From DASTSN01 sp035760665 (lineage in GTDB: Bacteria > Bacteroidota > Bacteroidia > Chitinophagales > Chitinophagaceae), in NCBI GenBank assembly GCA_035760665.1, contig DASTSN010000079.1, positions 1 through 52,527 on the forward strand: a stretch of DNA of 52,527 nt. Reading direction: 5' to 3'. A model generated the notes under the pieces. It saw only the letters and a program-made list of their open reading frames with translations. It did not search any database and had not been told where the DNA came from. Made by a program: the position numbers and the translations under genes. Of the stretch, positions 42,026 through 51,285 are shown one piece after another. Position 1 is the first letter of the stretch. Each line of letters opens with the position of its first letter.

Positions 42026-44212
42026 TTATCGTAAGAAAAGCATTTCCCTGTATTTCGGCAGATACCATTCTTTATCATCTACCAGTAATTCCAGTTTATC
42101 CACGTGGTAACGTATTTGGTCAAAGTAGGCGTCTTTCACCTGGCTCTGATAAGCAATAGCCTTTGTGCGGGTATTGTCCATGTTATTGCAAACCTTTCTT
42201 GCTTCAATCATTTTTTCTACCAGGTCACTTACTTTGTTGATATGTTCTGATATTTTTTCAAGAATCTGTTTTTGGTTTGCATAGGCACTTTCCGGCATAC
42301 CAGCCTGTTTCAGACCGTTGATATTACTGACCAGAATATTTTGGTAACGAATAGCTGACGGGAGGATATGGCTGGTAGCCAGTTCTCCCATGATCCGGCT
42401 TTCGATCTGTACTTTTTTAATGTACTTTTCCAGTTCTATTTCGTGGCGTGCTTCCAGTTCCACATGGGTATAAATGTTGTTACTTTCAAACAGGTGGCGT
42501 GCTTTTTCACTCACCATGGCATCCAGGGCCAGCGGTGTTGTTTTTACATTGGGTAAGCCACGGCGCTCTGCTTCTTTTTCCCATTCCTGGCTGTAACCAT
42601 CGCCTTCGAACAGTACTTTTTCGCTCTCTACAATGTATTCGCGAATAACATGCATAATCGCGATTTCCTTCTTTTCTCCTTTTTCAATCAAGGCATCCAC
42701 ATCGTTTTTGAACTTCTTCAGCGTTTCGGCTACAATCACGTTAAGTACCGTCATCGGGTTGGCACAGTTAGCTGAAGATCCAACAGCCCTGAACTCAAAT
42801 TTGTTTCCGGTAAAGGCAAAAGGAGATGTGCGGTTGCGGTCGGTATTATCCAGTAATAGTTCTGGAATATTTTTGTGGATATCGATCTTCAGCATACTTT
42901 CATCCTGTTCATCAAATTTATCGCCCACTCTTTCTTTGATGTCTTCGAGCACTTTAGTGAGGTACTGTCCGATGAATACAGAAATGATCGCGGGCGGAGC
43001 TTCATTGGCGCCAAGGCGATGATCGTTAGGAGCCGAAGCTATAGAAGCTCTTAGCACATCTGCATAATCGTGTACAGCTTTGATGGTGTTCACAAAAAAG
43101 GTCAGGAACATCAGGTTGGTCTTCGGAGTTTTTCCGGGCGCCAGCAGGTTTACACCCGTGTTGGTAGCCATGCTCCAGTTGTTATGCTTACCGTTTCCAT
43201 TAATGCCGGCAAATGGTTTTTCGTGCAGCAATACACGCAGTTTATGGCGGGAGGCCACGCGGGTCATCACATCCATCAGCAGTGTGTTGTGATCAACGGC
43301 CAGATTTACCTCTTCAAAAATGGGAGCACATTCAAACTGACCGGGAGCCACCTCGTTGTGGCGGGTGCGCAGCGGGATACCAAGTTTATATGACTCTTTT
43401 TCAAAATCCCGCATGAAGGCATAAACCCTTTCAGGAATCGAACCAAAATAGTGGTCTTCCAATTGCTGGTTTTTGGCAGACATGTGTCCATAAACCGTAC
43501 GGCCGCACAAAACCAGGTCAGGGCGGGCATTGAAAAGACCTTCGTCAATGACGAAGTATTCCTGCTCCCAGCCGAGAGTCGGTATAACGTTGGTTACATT
43601 TTTATCAAAATAATTGCAAACTTCTACAGCGGATTTGTTTAATGCTTCCAGCGCTTTTAACAGTGGGGCCTTGTAGTCAAGTGATTCGCCAGTGTAGGAT
43701 ACAAAAATCGTGGGAATACAAAGTGTTTTGCCCTGACCAATTTCCATGATGAATGCAGGAGACGAGGGGTCCCATGCCGTGTAGCCGCGTGCTTCAAAAG
43801 TTGCCCGCAGACCGCCGCTGGGAAAGGAAGATGCATCAGGCTCCTGTTGAATTAATGCGTTGCCGTCAAACTCTTCAATAGCGGTACCATCACTTTTAAT
43901 GGTGAAAAAGGAATCGTGCTTTTCAGCAGTTGTTCCCGTAAGTGGCTGAAACCAGTGTGTAAAGTGTGTAACACCTTTACTTTCTGCCCAGGCACGAATG
44001 CCGTTAGCAATCTGATTAGCCATTGAACGGTCAATTTTCTGACCTGCCTTGATGGAAGATTGTAAGCTCTTGAATGCCTCATCACTGAGATATTGCCGGG
44101 CTGTTTTTACCGTAAAAACATTTTCATTGAAAATGCCGGTAATTTTGGTGGATCCTTCTACATTAACTTCAGAAGTCCCCAAAGCGTTGATTGCATTAAA
44201 ACGGAGCGACAT
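42026..44212 (-). CDS. glnN: Glutamine synthetase type III
   Basis: A 728-residue enzyme, the length typical of GSIII, much longer than GSI (about 450). It joins ammonia and glutamate with ATP. Family segments include THWFQPLTGTTAEKHDSF near residues 82-99, GWEQEYFVID, the RHNEVAPGQFECAPIFE region, FAGINGNGKHNNWSM (ammonium/glutamate site), and DNTDRNRTSPFAFTGNKFEF with the adenylate region. GSIII is the main form in Bacteroidota and forms dodecamers. The start ATG gives the usual SLRFNAI N-terminus. No clear promoter box is seen in the 175 bases upstream. Confidence 0.95.
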   Translation of the reverse strand: MSLRFNAINALGTSEVNVEGSTKITGIFNENVFTVKTARQYLSDEAFKSLQSSIKAGQKIDRSMANQIANGIRAWAESKGVTHFTHWFQPLTGTTAEKHDSFFTIKSDGTAIEEFDGNALIQQEPDASSFPSGGLRATFEARGYTAWDPSSPAFIMEIGQGKTLCIPTIFVSYTGESLDYKAPLLKALEALNKSAVEVCNYFDKNVTNVIPTLGWEQEYFVIDEGLFNARPDLVLCGRTVYGHMSAKNQQLEDHYFGSIPERVYAFMRDFEKESYKLGIPLRTRHNEVAPGQFECAPIFEEVNLAVDHNTLLMDVMTRVASRHKLRVLLHEKPFAGINGNGKHNNWSMATNTGVNLLAPGKTPKTNLMFLTFFVNTIKAVHDYADVLRASIASAPNDHRLGANEAPPAIISVFIGQYLTKVLEDIKERVGDKFDEQDESMLKIDIHKNIPELLLDNTDRNRTSPFAFTGNKFEFRAVGSSANCANPMTVLNVIVAETLKKFKNDVDALIEKGEKKEIAIMHVIREYIVESEKVLFEGDGYSQEWEKEAERRGLPNVKTTPLALDAMVSEKARHLFESNNIYTHVELEARHEIELEKYIKKVQIESRIMGELATSHILPSAIRYQNILVSNINGLKQAGMPESAYANQKQILEKISEHINKVSDLVEKMIEARKVCNNMDNTRTKAIAYQSQVKDAYFDQIRYHVDKLELLVDDKEWYLPKYREMLFLR

Positions 44213-44387
44213 GAGTATAAATTTTTGGCAAAAAAAGCGGATTCTCTCCGATACGCCAATTTTTTTTATAGAATAGTCCTTTTTTTGGGGGAAATTGTGG
44301 AAAAAGTTGAATTATATCAACAATGAGTGGCTAAATTTTTCAAAAATTTCTGTAAAAATATCAAATTATATTAATTTATAATTTGTA

Positions 44388-45647
44388 TTAAGAAACCATT
44401 TTTTCAATTTTCTTCCAGTTGAACAGGGCAAACATGGGAGCAAATAAAAAAGGGAATACAAGGCTCCTGTACCGAACAATTGCGCCCAGGAAATTAACGG
44501 TGTAGCCAATACTGAGCAGAACAGAAAAAGAAAAAAACAGGCAGAAGTAAAGAAAAGGACGATCAACAGGGGCTTTGTTTCTCCAGAACAGGAAGACTAT
44601 AAATAAGAGGGTTAACAAATTGATTTCTAAAGCTGCGGCTAGCGAAAGCAGATGTTTTACGTCACTCGGGTAAGGCCTGATAGCCGACAAGGTGATAGCT
44701 TCTGGTGCATTTTTCAAAAAACTCAAGAAATTGGGTTGCAACCGGCTGGTAGGAACTTCGGACCCTCCTTTTAATTCCTTAAAATCTGCTTGTTTGGAGG
44801 CAACTGCATCCGGAAAATCTAACCTGGGACTTATGTATTTGGCCGTAAAGAAAAAAAGAGAAAAGACTACATAAACCAATACGAATACCAGTAGCCCCCG
44901 GTTTTGAAAACGTTTTGCCAGTATCCATGCTATGATTGCTGGGATGAGAATTACCAGTAAAAAATTCCGCAATATGACGACGATCAAAAGACCGAGGAAT
45001 ATAGCAGCTAGGCGCTTTGGTGTAAATGACTTTTCCTGTAAACCAAAATACAGGTGATAAACCACCAGGGCAATTCCTGTAAAAATCAGGCCATCTTTAT
45101 GGATGCCACTGGTCCAGTATATAAAGGAGGGGAGTAGAAATGTAGCTGCCAGTACGGGTATTTTCCTTTCAGGAAACTCAGCTATCATGACCCTGTAAAC
45201 AGCCACCGGTCCATACAAGCTCAGGAAGGAGTAAAAGATGATATTGACATAATAGAATCCAAAACTAAAGATGTTAAAGACAGAGAGAAGTTTTACGAAT
45301 GCATTTGCTTTCAGATCATTCCAGTAAGAATTATCACTGCTCAGGAATTTAAGGTATCCATTGGGGTAAGGGTCATGAAATAGGTTGGTAAAATAGCTGT
45401 AGGGATCTGTGTGTAGCAGCCGGTACTCCTGCAGGCTGCTGTAATGAAATGACCAGGTATCCACCATTTGAGCCAGGTTGCCGTAGTAAATCCCTATCCA
45501 GCCATAAAGAATACCGGCCATTACTTTCAGTAAAAAAATGATAATCAGTTGCGGGTGCGTGAGGCCTGTTCGGGTAAAAAATTTCACTTTAGTTACAAGC
45601 CACGAAAACAATAAAAGGTAACCAGCAAATAAGAGGTATTCCAACAA
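44388..45647 (-). CDS. Polytopic membrane protein of unknown function
   Basis: A 419-residue protein with about 10 hydrophobic helices spread over the whole length and a loop near residues 65-115 rich in Tyr, Asp and Pro, followed by WTSGIHKDGLIFTG in the middle. The layout resembles polysaccharide polymerases (Wzy/EpsG-like) or lipid-sugar transferases, but I do not recognise a defining motif. An in-frame TAG lies directly before 45647, and only TTG codons (45647, 45644) precede the first helix, so a TTG start is required. It lies upstream of glutamine synthetase on the minus strand and diverges from purL. Membrane location is sure; function is not. Confidence 0.6.
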   Translation of the reverse strand: MLEYLLFAGYLLLFSWLVTKVKFFTRTGLTHPQLIIIFLLKVMAGILYGWIGIYYGNLAQMVDTWSFHYSSLQEYRLLHTDPYSYFTNLFHDPYPNGYLKFLSSDNSYWNDLKANAFVKLLSVFNIFSFGFYYVNIIFYSFLSLYGPVAVYRVMIAEFPERKIPVLAATFLLPSFIYWTSGIHKDGLIFTGIALVVYHLYFGLQEKSFTPKRLAAIFLGLLIVVILRNFLLVILIPAIIAWILAKRFQNRGLLVFVLVYVVFSLFFFTAKYISPRLDFPDAVASKQADFKELKGGSEVPTSRLQPNFLSFLKNAPEAITLSAIRPYPSDVKHLLSLAAALEINLLTLLFIVFLFWRNKAPVDRPFLYFCLFFSFSVLLSIGYTVNFLGAIVRYRSLVFPFLFAPMFALFNWKKIEKMVS

Positions 45648-45706
45648 CTATAAAAGTTTTATCCGCGCAAAATAGAGATTATTATTTATAAATAGTTGAC
45701 AACTTG

Positions 45707-45739
45707 TTTCGTGTCACGTAGGGTTAGTTTGTAGATTTG
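45707..45739 (+). promoter_or_regulatory. Putative promoter for purL
   Basis: TAGATTTG (45732-45739) fully matches TAnnTTTG; TTTC at 45707-45710 lies 21 bases upstream as a weak -33 box. The transcript would begin near 45746, about 53 bases before the ATG. Confidence 0.45.
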
Positions 45740-45798
45740 CGCCTTGCAAAGGTTGTTCCTGCTTATAATGCTTAATTCTACATTTATCACAGAAAATT

Positions 45799-48030
45799 AT
45801 GGAAGTAACTGTCAAAACCGCTCAGCAACTCCGATTAACAGAAGAAGAATTTGAGTTAATAAAACAAAAACTGGGACGTACTCCGAACTTTAATGAATTA
45901 TGTGCTTTTTCCGGTATGTGGAGCGAGCACTGCAGTTATAAAAATTCCATTAAATGGTTGAAAACCTTGCCACGTGAAGGCGGAAGAATGTTGGTAAAGG
46001 CCGGCGAAGAAAATGCCGGACTTATGGATATTGGCGACGGGCTGGGGGTTGTATTTAAAATAGAATCGCATAATCACCCCTCTGCAATCGAACCGTTTCA
46101 GGGGGCAGCAACCGGCGTAGGCGGCATTCACCGCGATATTTTTACAATGGGGGCAAGGCCTATAGCTGCGTTAAACTCATTACGGTTTGGTAAACTGGAA
46201 GAAGATAAGACGCAGCATTTATTATCCGGCGTGGTGCATGGTATCGGGCACTATGGCAACTGTTTTGGCGTACCTACAGTCGGCGGTGAAATTTATTTTG
46301 AAGCATGTTATCATACGAACCCGCTGGTTAATGCGATGAGTGTCGGAATTGTGAAAGCGGGCGAAACGGTCTCGGCCACTGCAAAAGGCCTGGGCAACCC
46401 TGTCATGTTTGTAGGGAGTGCTACCGGTAAAGACGGAATAGGCGGCGCTTCCTTTGCCTCGGCAGATATAACAGCGGACAGTGCGGAAGAGTTACCGGCT
46501 GTGCAGGTAGGCGACCCATTCCAGGAAAAAAAATTGCTGGAAGCTTGTTTGGAAGTGATCCAGACCGGTGCTGTTGTGGGCATGCAGGATATGGGCGCCG
46601 CGGGCATTATCTGCTCTACCGCCGAGATGAGTGCTAAGGGGGAAGTAGGGATGCGCATCGACCTGGATAAAGTGCCCACACGACAAAAGAATATGAAAGC
46701 CTGGGAATTGCTGCTGAGCGAAAGCCAGGAGCGAATGTTACTCGTGGCTCAAAAAGGCCGGGAGAAGGAAGTGATGGCGATTTTTGAGAAATGGGATTTA
46801 CCCTGCTCGGTTATTGGGGAAGTTACCGGCGACGGCTTGCTGCGTTTTTATATGCATGGCGAACTGGAGGCGGAAATTCCAGCGCTTGAACTGGTATTGG
46901 GCGGTGGGGCACCGCAATATGACCGTGATTTTCGGACACCGGTTTATTTTTCCAAAATCGAAGCTTTTGATCCCAACAGCATACCTGTTCCTGCCGATTT
47001 AAAATCGGTGGCTGAACAAATGATTGAGATTCCCTCCATTGCCTCTAAGCGCTGGATATATGTTCAATACGACAGCATGGTGGGAACAGTGAATGCTTCG
47101 ACAAATACGCCAACCGATGCAGCTGTTGTTGTAATAAAAGGAACAAATAAAGGACTGGCCGTTACGACCGATTGCAATGGCCGTTATGTATTTGCTGATC
47201 CCTACAAAGGCACGATGATAGCAGTAAGCGAAGCGGCCCGTAATATTGTATGCAGCGGTGGAAAACCACTGGGGGTGACAAACTGCCTGAATTTCGGAAA
47301 TCCTTATGATCCGGAAGTGTATTACCAGTTTGTTGAGGCGATAAAGGGCATGGGCGAAGCCTGCCGGAAATTTGACACACCTGTAACCGGCGGCAATGTT
47401 AGTTTTTATAACCAAAATCCTGAAGGCCCTGTTTATCCCACGCCTACAATCGGTATGGTTGGTTTGCTCGATGATATGAATAGTAAAATGACGCTTGATT
47501 TTAAGAAGGACGGCGATAGTATTTACCTGCTGGGTGTTACGAATAATGATATCAACTCCTCTGAATATTTACATAAAATTTGCGGCATTGAATTTTCACC
47601 CGCACCTTATTTTAACCTGGAAGAAGAATATAGCTTGCAGGAAAAGATTTCCTCCCTGATTGCAAGCCAGCTGATCAGGTCTGCACATGATATCAGTGAA
47701 GGCGGCCTTTTTGTTACCCTCTGCGAGGCAGGCTTCAACCGGGAACTTGGATTTGCGATTTCGACCCAATCGGATCTTCGCAAAGATGCCTTCCTGTTTG
47801 GTGAAGCACAAAGCAGGGTAGTGGTAAGTGTGGATCCGCAAAAGGCGGCTGCTTTTGAAAATGCCCTGGCGGGATTTCCCTGTTATAAACTTGGCCAGGT
47901 TACTATGGGGGAAATAACGATTGATGATGATTTCTGGGGCACGATCGATTGGTGGAAGGATAAATATGATACTGCTATTGAACGGTATTTAACGAAAGAA
48001 GAGGCGGGCTCGGCTTTGGCAGCGATTTAG
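45799..48030 (+). CDS. purL: Phosphoribosylformylglycinamidine synthase, small-type PurL
   Basis: A 743-residue enzyme of purine synthesis, the small form that works with separate PurQ and PurS rather than the 1300-residue fused form. Visible are FSGMWSEHCSYKNS with catalytic His44, KIESHNHPSAIEPFQGAATG with His91 and His93, GARPIAALNSLRFG, and in the second half TGGNVSFYNQ and SAHDISEGGLFV. It converts FGAR to FGAM with ATP and ammonia in the cytoplasm. rfaD starts 31 bases downstream on the same strand, so the two may share a transcript despite unrelated roles. Confidence 0.95.
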   Translation: MEVTVKTAQQLRLTEEEFELIKQKLGRTPNFNELCAFSGMWSEHCSYKNSIKWLKTLPREGGRMLVKAGEENAGLMDIGDGLGVVFKIESHNHPSAIEPFQGAATGVGGIHRDIFTMGARPIAALNSLRFGKLEEDKTQHLLSGVVHGIGHYGNCFGVPTVGGEIYFEACYHTNPLVNAMSVGIVKAGETVSATAKGLGNPVMFVGSATGKDGIGGASFASADITADSAEELPAVQVGDPFQEKKLLEACLEVIQTGAVVGMQDMGAAGIICSTAEMSAKGEVGMRIDLDKVPTRQKNMKAWELLLSESQERMLLVAQKGREKEVMAIFEKWDLPCSVIGEVTGDGLLRFYMHGELEAEIPALELVLGGGAPQYDRDFRTPVYFSKIEAFDPNSIPVPADLKSVAEQMIEIPSIASKRWIYVQYDSMVGTVNASTNTPTDAAVVVIKGTNKGLAVTTDCNGRYVFADPYKGTMIAVSEAARNIVCSGGKPLGVTNCLNFGNPYDPEVYYQFVEAIKGMGEACRKFDTPVTGGNVSFYNQNPEGPVYPTPTIGMVGLLDDMNSKMTLDFKKDGDSIYLLGVTNNDINSSEYLHKICGIEFSPAPYFNLEEEYSLQEKISSLIASQLIRSAHDISEGGLFVTLCEAGFNRELGFAISTQSDLRKDAFLFGEAQSRVVVSVDPQKAAAFENALAGFPCYKLGQVTMGEITIDDDFWGTIDWWKDKYDTAIERYLTKEEAGSALAAI

Positions 48031-48061
48031 GATTTGCACCGGGATTATTTAAAATCATACT

Positions 48062-49042
48062 ATGGACAGAAATGCTGTAATCATGGTCACCGGGGCTGCC
48101 GGATTTATCGGCAGTTGTATGGTGGGATACCTGAATCGTAAAGGATACCAGAATATTATCATTGTTGATGAATTCAAAGATGGTGGGAAACGGCCAAATT
48201 ATGAAGATAAAAAAATCTGTGCCCGTGTCGAACGCGATGAACTCTTTGACTGGCTCAATCACTACCACCTGCGGATTGATTTTGTTTTCCATCTTGGTGC
48301 AAGAACTGATACAACTGAATTTGATTACGCTATACATGAGAAATTAAACGTCGCGTATTCACAAGAGATCTGGCAGTATTGCACTGATAAAAAGATCCCC
48401 CTTGTCTACGCATCTTCTGCCGCTACCTATGGCGGAGGCGAATATGGGTATAAAGACGATCATGAGCTTGCAGAAAAGCTCATGCCGCTCAATCCTTATG
48501 GTGTATCAAAAAGTGAGTTTGATAAATGGGTATTAAAACAAACGGAGCATCCACCATTTTGGGCCGGCCTCAAATTTTTTAACGTTTACGGTCCGAATGA
48601 GTATCATAAAGGAAGAATGGCCAGCGTGATTTTTCATTCATTTAACCAGATTCAAGCGACAGGAAAAGTAAAATTATTTAAATCACACCGGCCCGACTTT
48701 AAAGATGGTGAACAACTCCGGGATTTTGTGTACGTAAAAGATGTGGTGGATATTTGTTTCTGGCTCATGCAGGCGCAACCGGCCTCTGGATTGTATAATG
48801 TTGGTACCGGGAAAGCCCGCTCGTTTAACGACCTGGTAAAAGCAATTTATGCTGCTATCGGAAAAGATCCTGTGATTGAATACATCGACACACCTGTGGA
48901 TATACGGGATAAATATCAATACTTTACGGAAGCAGACATGTCTAAACTGCGCAAGGCCGGCTACACCGCACCTTTCTACTCTTTGGAAGAAGGCGTGCGA
49001 ACCTACCTCCAGCATTTTCTGCTTGATAAAAAATATTACTGA
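48062..49042 (+). CDS. rfaD: ADP-L-glycero-D-manno-heptose 6-epimerase
   Basis: A 326-residue short-chain epimerase. The NAD(P) loop is VTGAAGFIGSCMVGYLN (9-25), the catalytic residues lie in YASSAATYGGGE and YGVSKSEFD with Tyr146 and Lys150, and KFFNVYGPNEYHKGRMAS with the HRPDFKDGEQLRDFVYV segment is specific to the HldD/RfaD type. It makes the heptose isomer used in lipopolysaccharide inner cores, the final step of the route begun by RfaE1 near 12.4 kb. Start at ATG 48062; an internal Met8 is less likely. proC follows after 76 bases. Confidence 0.93.
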   Translation: MDRNAVIMVTGAAGFIGSCMVGYLNRKGYQNIIIVDEFKDGGKRPNYEDKKICARVERDELFDWLNHYHLRIDFVFHLGARTDTTEFDYAIHEKLNVAYSQEIWQYCTDKKIPLVYASSAATYGGGEYGYKDDHELAEKLMPLNPYGVSKSEFDKWVLKQTEHPPFWAGLKFFNVYGPNEYHKGRMASVIFHSFNQIQATGKVKLFKSHRPDFKDGEQLRDFVYVKDVVDICFWLMQAQPASGLYNVGTGKARSFNDLVKAIYAAIGKDPVIEYIDTPVDIRDKYQYFTEADMSKLRKAGYTAPFYSLEEGVRTYLQHFLLDKKYY

Positions 49043-49118
49043 TATTTGCACCTGTTTGTGTTGCTTGTTGCTGCTTGTAAACATATAAGCGGTGGCAAGC
49101 ATTTTTTAAATCTATACC

Positions 49119-49913
49119 ATGCCAAAAAAAATTGCCATTATCGGAGGAGGTAACCTGGGTACCGCTATTGCGGAAGGATTACTGAAAAGTAAATTCAGTA
49201 AAACAGACGAAATCATTGTTACAAAACGTAATACCTCCACATTGCGGTCGCTGATTGAAAAGGGGGTACAGGTTACCAATGATAACGCGGCGGCAGTGCA
49301 GCAAAGTGATGTGGTCATTCTTGCCGTAAAACCATACCAGGTGGCAGAAGTAGTCAATGGATTTAAAAACGATCTGACTGCCGAAAAGATCCTGATTTCT
49401 GTTGTTACCGGGGTGCTGATCGCCGAGATGGACCAGGTGATCAATAAACAGATTCCCCTTTTCCGTGCTATGCCCAATACAGCCATTGCTATTCAGGAAA
49501 GCATGACCTGTATTTGCAGCCGGCATGCCGGCGCTGACGATATTAACTATGTAAACGAACTATTCGCTAAACTGGGGAAAGTTGTGACGATTGACGAAAA
49601 GCTGATGGAAGCGGCCACGATACTTGGTGCCTGTGGTACCGCATATGCCATGCGGTATATCAGGGCAAATATCCAGGGCGGTATCGAAATTGGGTTTGAT
49701 GCGGCTACAGCATCATTAATTGCTGCACAAACCGTTAAAGGAGCTGCCGAATTGCTACTCCAAAAAGGGGCACACCCGGAACAGGAGATTGATAAAGTAA
49801 CGACTCCCAAAGGCTGCACCATTGCAGGTCTCAACGAGATGGAACACCGCGGATTTAGTTCTTCCCTGATTCGCGGAATTGTAGCGAGTTATAAAAAAAT
49901 TGAACGTGAGTAA
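49119..49913 (+). CDS. proC: Pyrroline-5-carboxylate reductase
   Basis: A 264-residue enzyme that makes proline from pyrroline-5-carboxylate with NAD(P)H. The N-terminal IAIIGGGNLGTAIAEGLL binds the nucleotide; AVKPYQVAEVV, FRAMPNTAIAIQESMT, and the C-terminal dimer and active-site sequence GAHPEQEIDKVTTPKGCTIAGLNEME are family signatures. It acts in the cytoplasm. It lies last in a purL-rfaD-proC run on the plus strand and is followed by a short hairpin. Confidence 0.94.
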   Translation: MPKKIAIIGGGNLGTAIAEGLLKSKFSKTDEIIVTKRNTSTLRSLIEKGVQVTNDNAAAVQQSDVVILAVKPYQVAEVVNGFKNDLTAEKILISVVTGVLIAEMDQVINKQIPLFRAMPNTAIAIQESMTCICSRHAGADDINYVNELFAKLGKVVTIDEKLMEAATILGACGTAYAMRYIRANIQGGIEIGFDAATASLIAAQTVKGAAELLLQKGAHPEQEIDKVTTPKGCTIAGLNEMEHRGFSSSLIRGIVASYKKIERE

Positions 49914-49920
49914 TAAAATA

Positions 49921-49946
49921 AGCCCGTATTTAGCGGGCTCATTTTA
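49921..49946. terminator. Short hairpin terminator after proC
   Basis: AGCCCG (49921-49926) and CGGGCT (49934-49939) form a 6-bp stem with a 7-base loop, followed by CATTTTAT. It is placed between proC and the convergent hydrolase gene and is weaker than the other hairpins in this window. Confidence 0.6.
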
Positions 49947-49963
49947 TAGCGGATGCTGCTTAA

Positions 49964-50815
49964 TTATTTTAGTCTTGCTTTCATAAATTCCATTACATGC
50001 TGATAGGCATCGGCAGTGGCTGCCTTGTCATAATTTGGATTGCTGGGATTGGCAAAGGCATGCACTGCATCATAGCGGTAAACAGTTAATTTTTTCCCTG
50101 CTTTTTTCATGTTTGCGGCAAATTCGTCTACTACGGCGGGGGTAATCCATTGTTCTTTGTTGGCAAATAAACCCAACACATCAGCATGCAGGTTTTTCAG
50201 CCTGTTAACATCTTTTTCGGGCATTCCATAATACATGATGCATCCGGCTGCCTGGTTGCCGGCCAGTAAGCTGGCCTGCAGGCTCCAGCCGCCACCAAAA
50301 CACCATCCAATGGTATAAATTTTTGCATTGGAGCCAACATAATTGATGGCGCCTTTAATAATGGCTTCAGCTCTTTCGTTTTTAACAGCTTGCATGTATT
50401 GGCCGGCTTCATCTGCAGTAGTGGCAACTTTGTGGTCATAAAGGTCGATCGCAATAATATTGATGTTGCCAAGGTCTTTCCAAAGTTGGGCACTTTGTTT
50501 TTTAATATAATCATTCAGCCCCCACCATTCGTGTATGACAAACAGGTAATTATTGGTTTTTGTGGCGGCTTTTATTTCCCATCCGTGCGCATCAGTACCA
50601 TCTGTGGCTTTGAATGTAATATCATTTCCCTGCTGCCCGCTGTAATGAAAAGGCAGTGGATCAGCGTGTGTCATTTTAAATGACTTGTCAGAAGCAAACT
50701 GGGCAAACGATTCCGTGGCGCTGGCATTACAGCAGGCCATGCTCATTTGGGTTGTTTGAGCAAAAACAGCTTTGTAGCCAAACAGGCACAACAAGGCGAA
50801 TAATAATCTTTTCAT
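49964..50815 (-). CDS. Dienelactone hydrolase-family protein, exported
   Basis: A 283-residue alpha/beta hydrolase with a signal peptide (about 1-19, ending in FAQ). The nucleophile is Cys172 in GWCFGGGWS and the histidine is His252 in YDAVHAFANPS; Glu96 in IHEWWGL matches the residue that primes the Cys in dienelactone hydrolase. The acid expected in the third position (Asp in most family members) appears as Glu221 in FANKEQWITP. The frame is open to 50824 with a TTG, but ATG at 50815 gives a normal signal peptide. Substrate unknown; the role is hydrolysis of esters or lactones in the periplasm. Confidence 0.8.
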   Translation of the reverse strand: MKRLLFALLCLFGYKAVFAQTTQMSMACCNASATESFAQFASDKSFKMTHADPLPFHYSGQQGNDITFKATDGTDAHGWEIKAATKTNNYLFVIHEWWGLNDYIKKQSAQLWKDLGNINIIAIDLYDHKVATTADEAGQYMQAVKNERAEAIIKGAINYVGSNAKIYTIGWCFGGGWSLQASLLAGNQAAGCIMYYGMPEKDVNRLKNLHADVLGLFANKEQWITPAVVDEFAANMKKAGKKLTVYRYDAVHAFANPSNPNYDKAATADAYQHVMEFMKARLK

Positions 50816-50824
50816 AACCGTCAA

Positions 50825-51285
50825 ATTTGAATTTTAAAGGTAGAATAATTCGAAAGTCATTTCCAACGCATCTTTGTTAAGAGTGTTCAGAAATTTATTC
50901 CACAACTAACAGTTACCACCCCGGTTTGTTCGCAAACCAGTTCCTGGTACATAATCATTATAAAAATAATATTTACCGAATTGCAAGGGTTTGCCCTTGG
51001 CAGTTTATCCTCCCGGAAAATTTTAGAAACAGAAAAAGCTATTTTTTTCCACATTCGCCTGGTTGCAATTTTATGGAAAAGAAAAATTGCTGTAGGTTTG
51101 CATGACCTTCAGGAACTTCTTCACGTAATAGTGATCTGCTGGTCAAATTAAGGTTAACAAGATTTCTGTCAATTTTAGCTGGATAGTTTTCATTGGGTAA
51201 GGATTGATTCCATTATTCGGGGGAAATGGTTTTTTTATTTCAGGACGGATTTCCGGTTCAACAGTTCAAATAAATTCTTTAGATA
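50825..51285. other. Long intergenic region upstream of pyrG
   Basis: A gap of about 460 bases between divergent genes without a convincing open frame. It holds a minus-strand candidate promoter for the hydrolase (TTG opposite 50864-50866, 21 bases, TACCTTTA opposite 50835-50842), and on the plus strand TAGGTTTG at 51093-51100, which would leave a pyrG leader of about 180 bases. No repeat, tRNA or strong hairpin was recognised. Confidence 0.5.
51093..51100 (+). promoter_or_regulatory. Putative -7 box for pyrG
   Basis: TAGGTTTG matches TAnnTTTG but no good -33 element is seen at the normal spacing, so this is a low-confidence candidate; it would imply a leader of about 180 bases. Confidence 0.25.
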
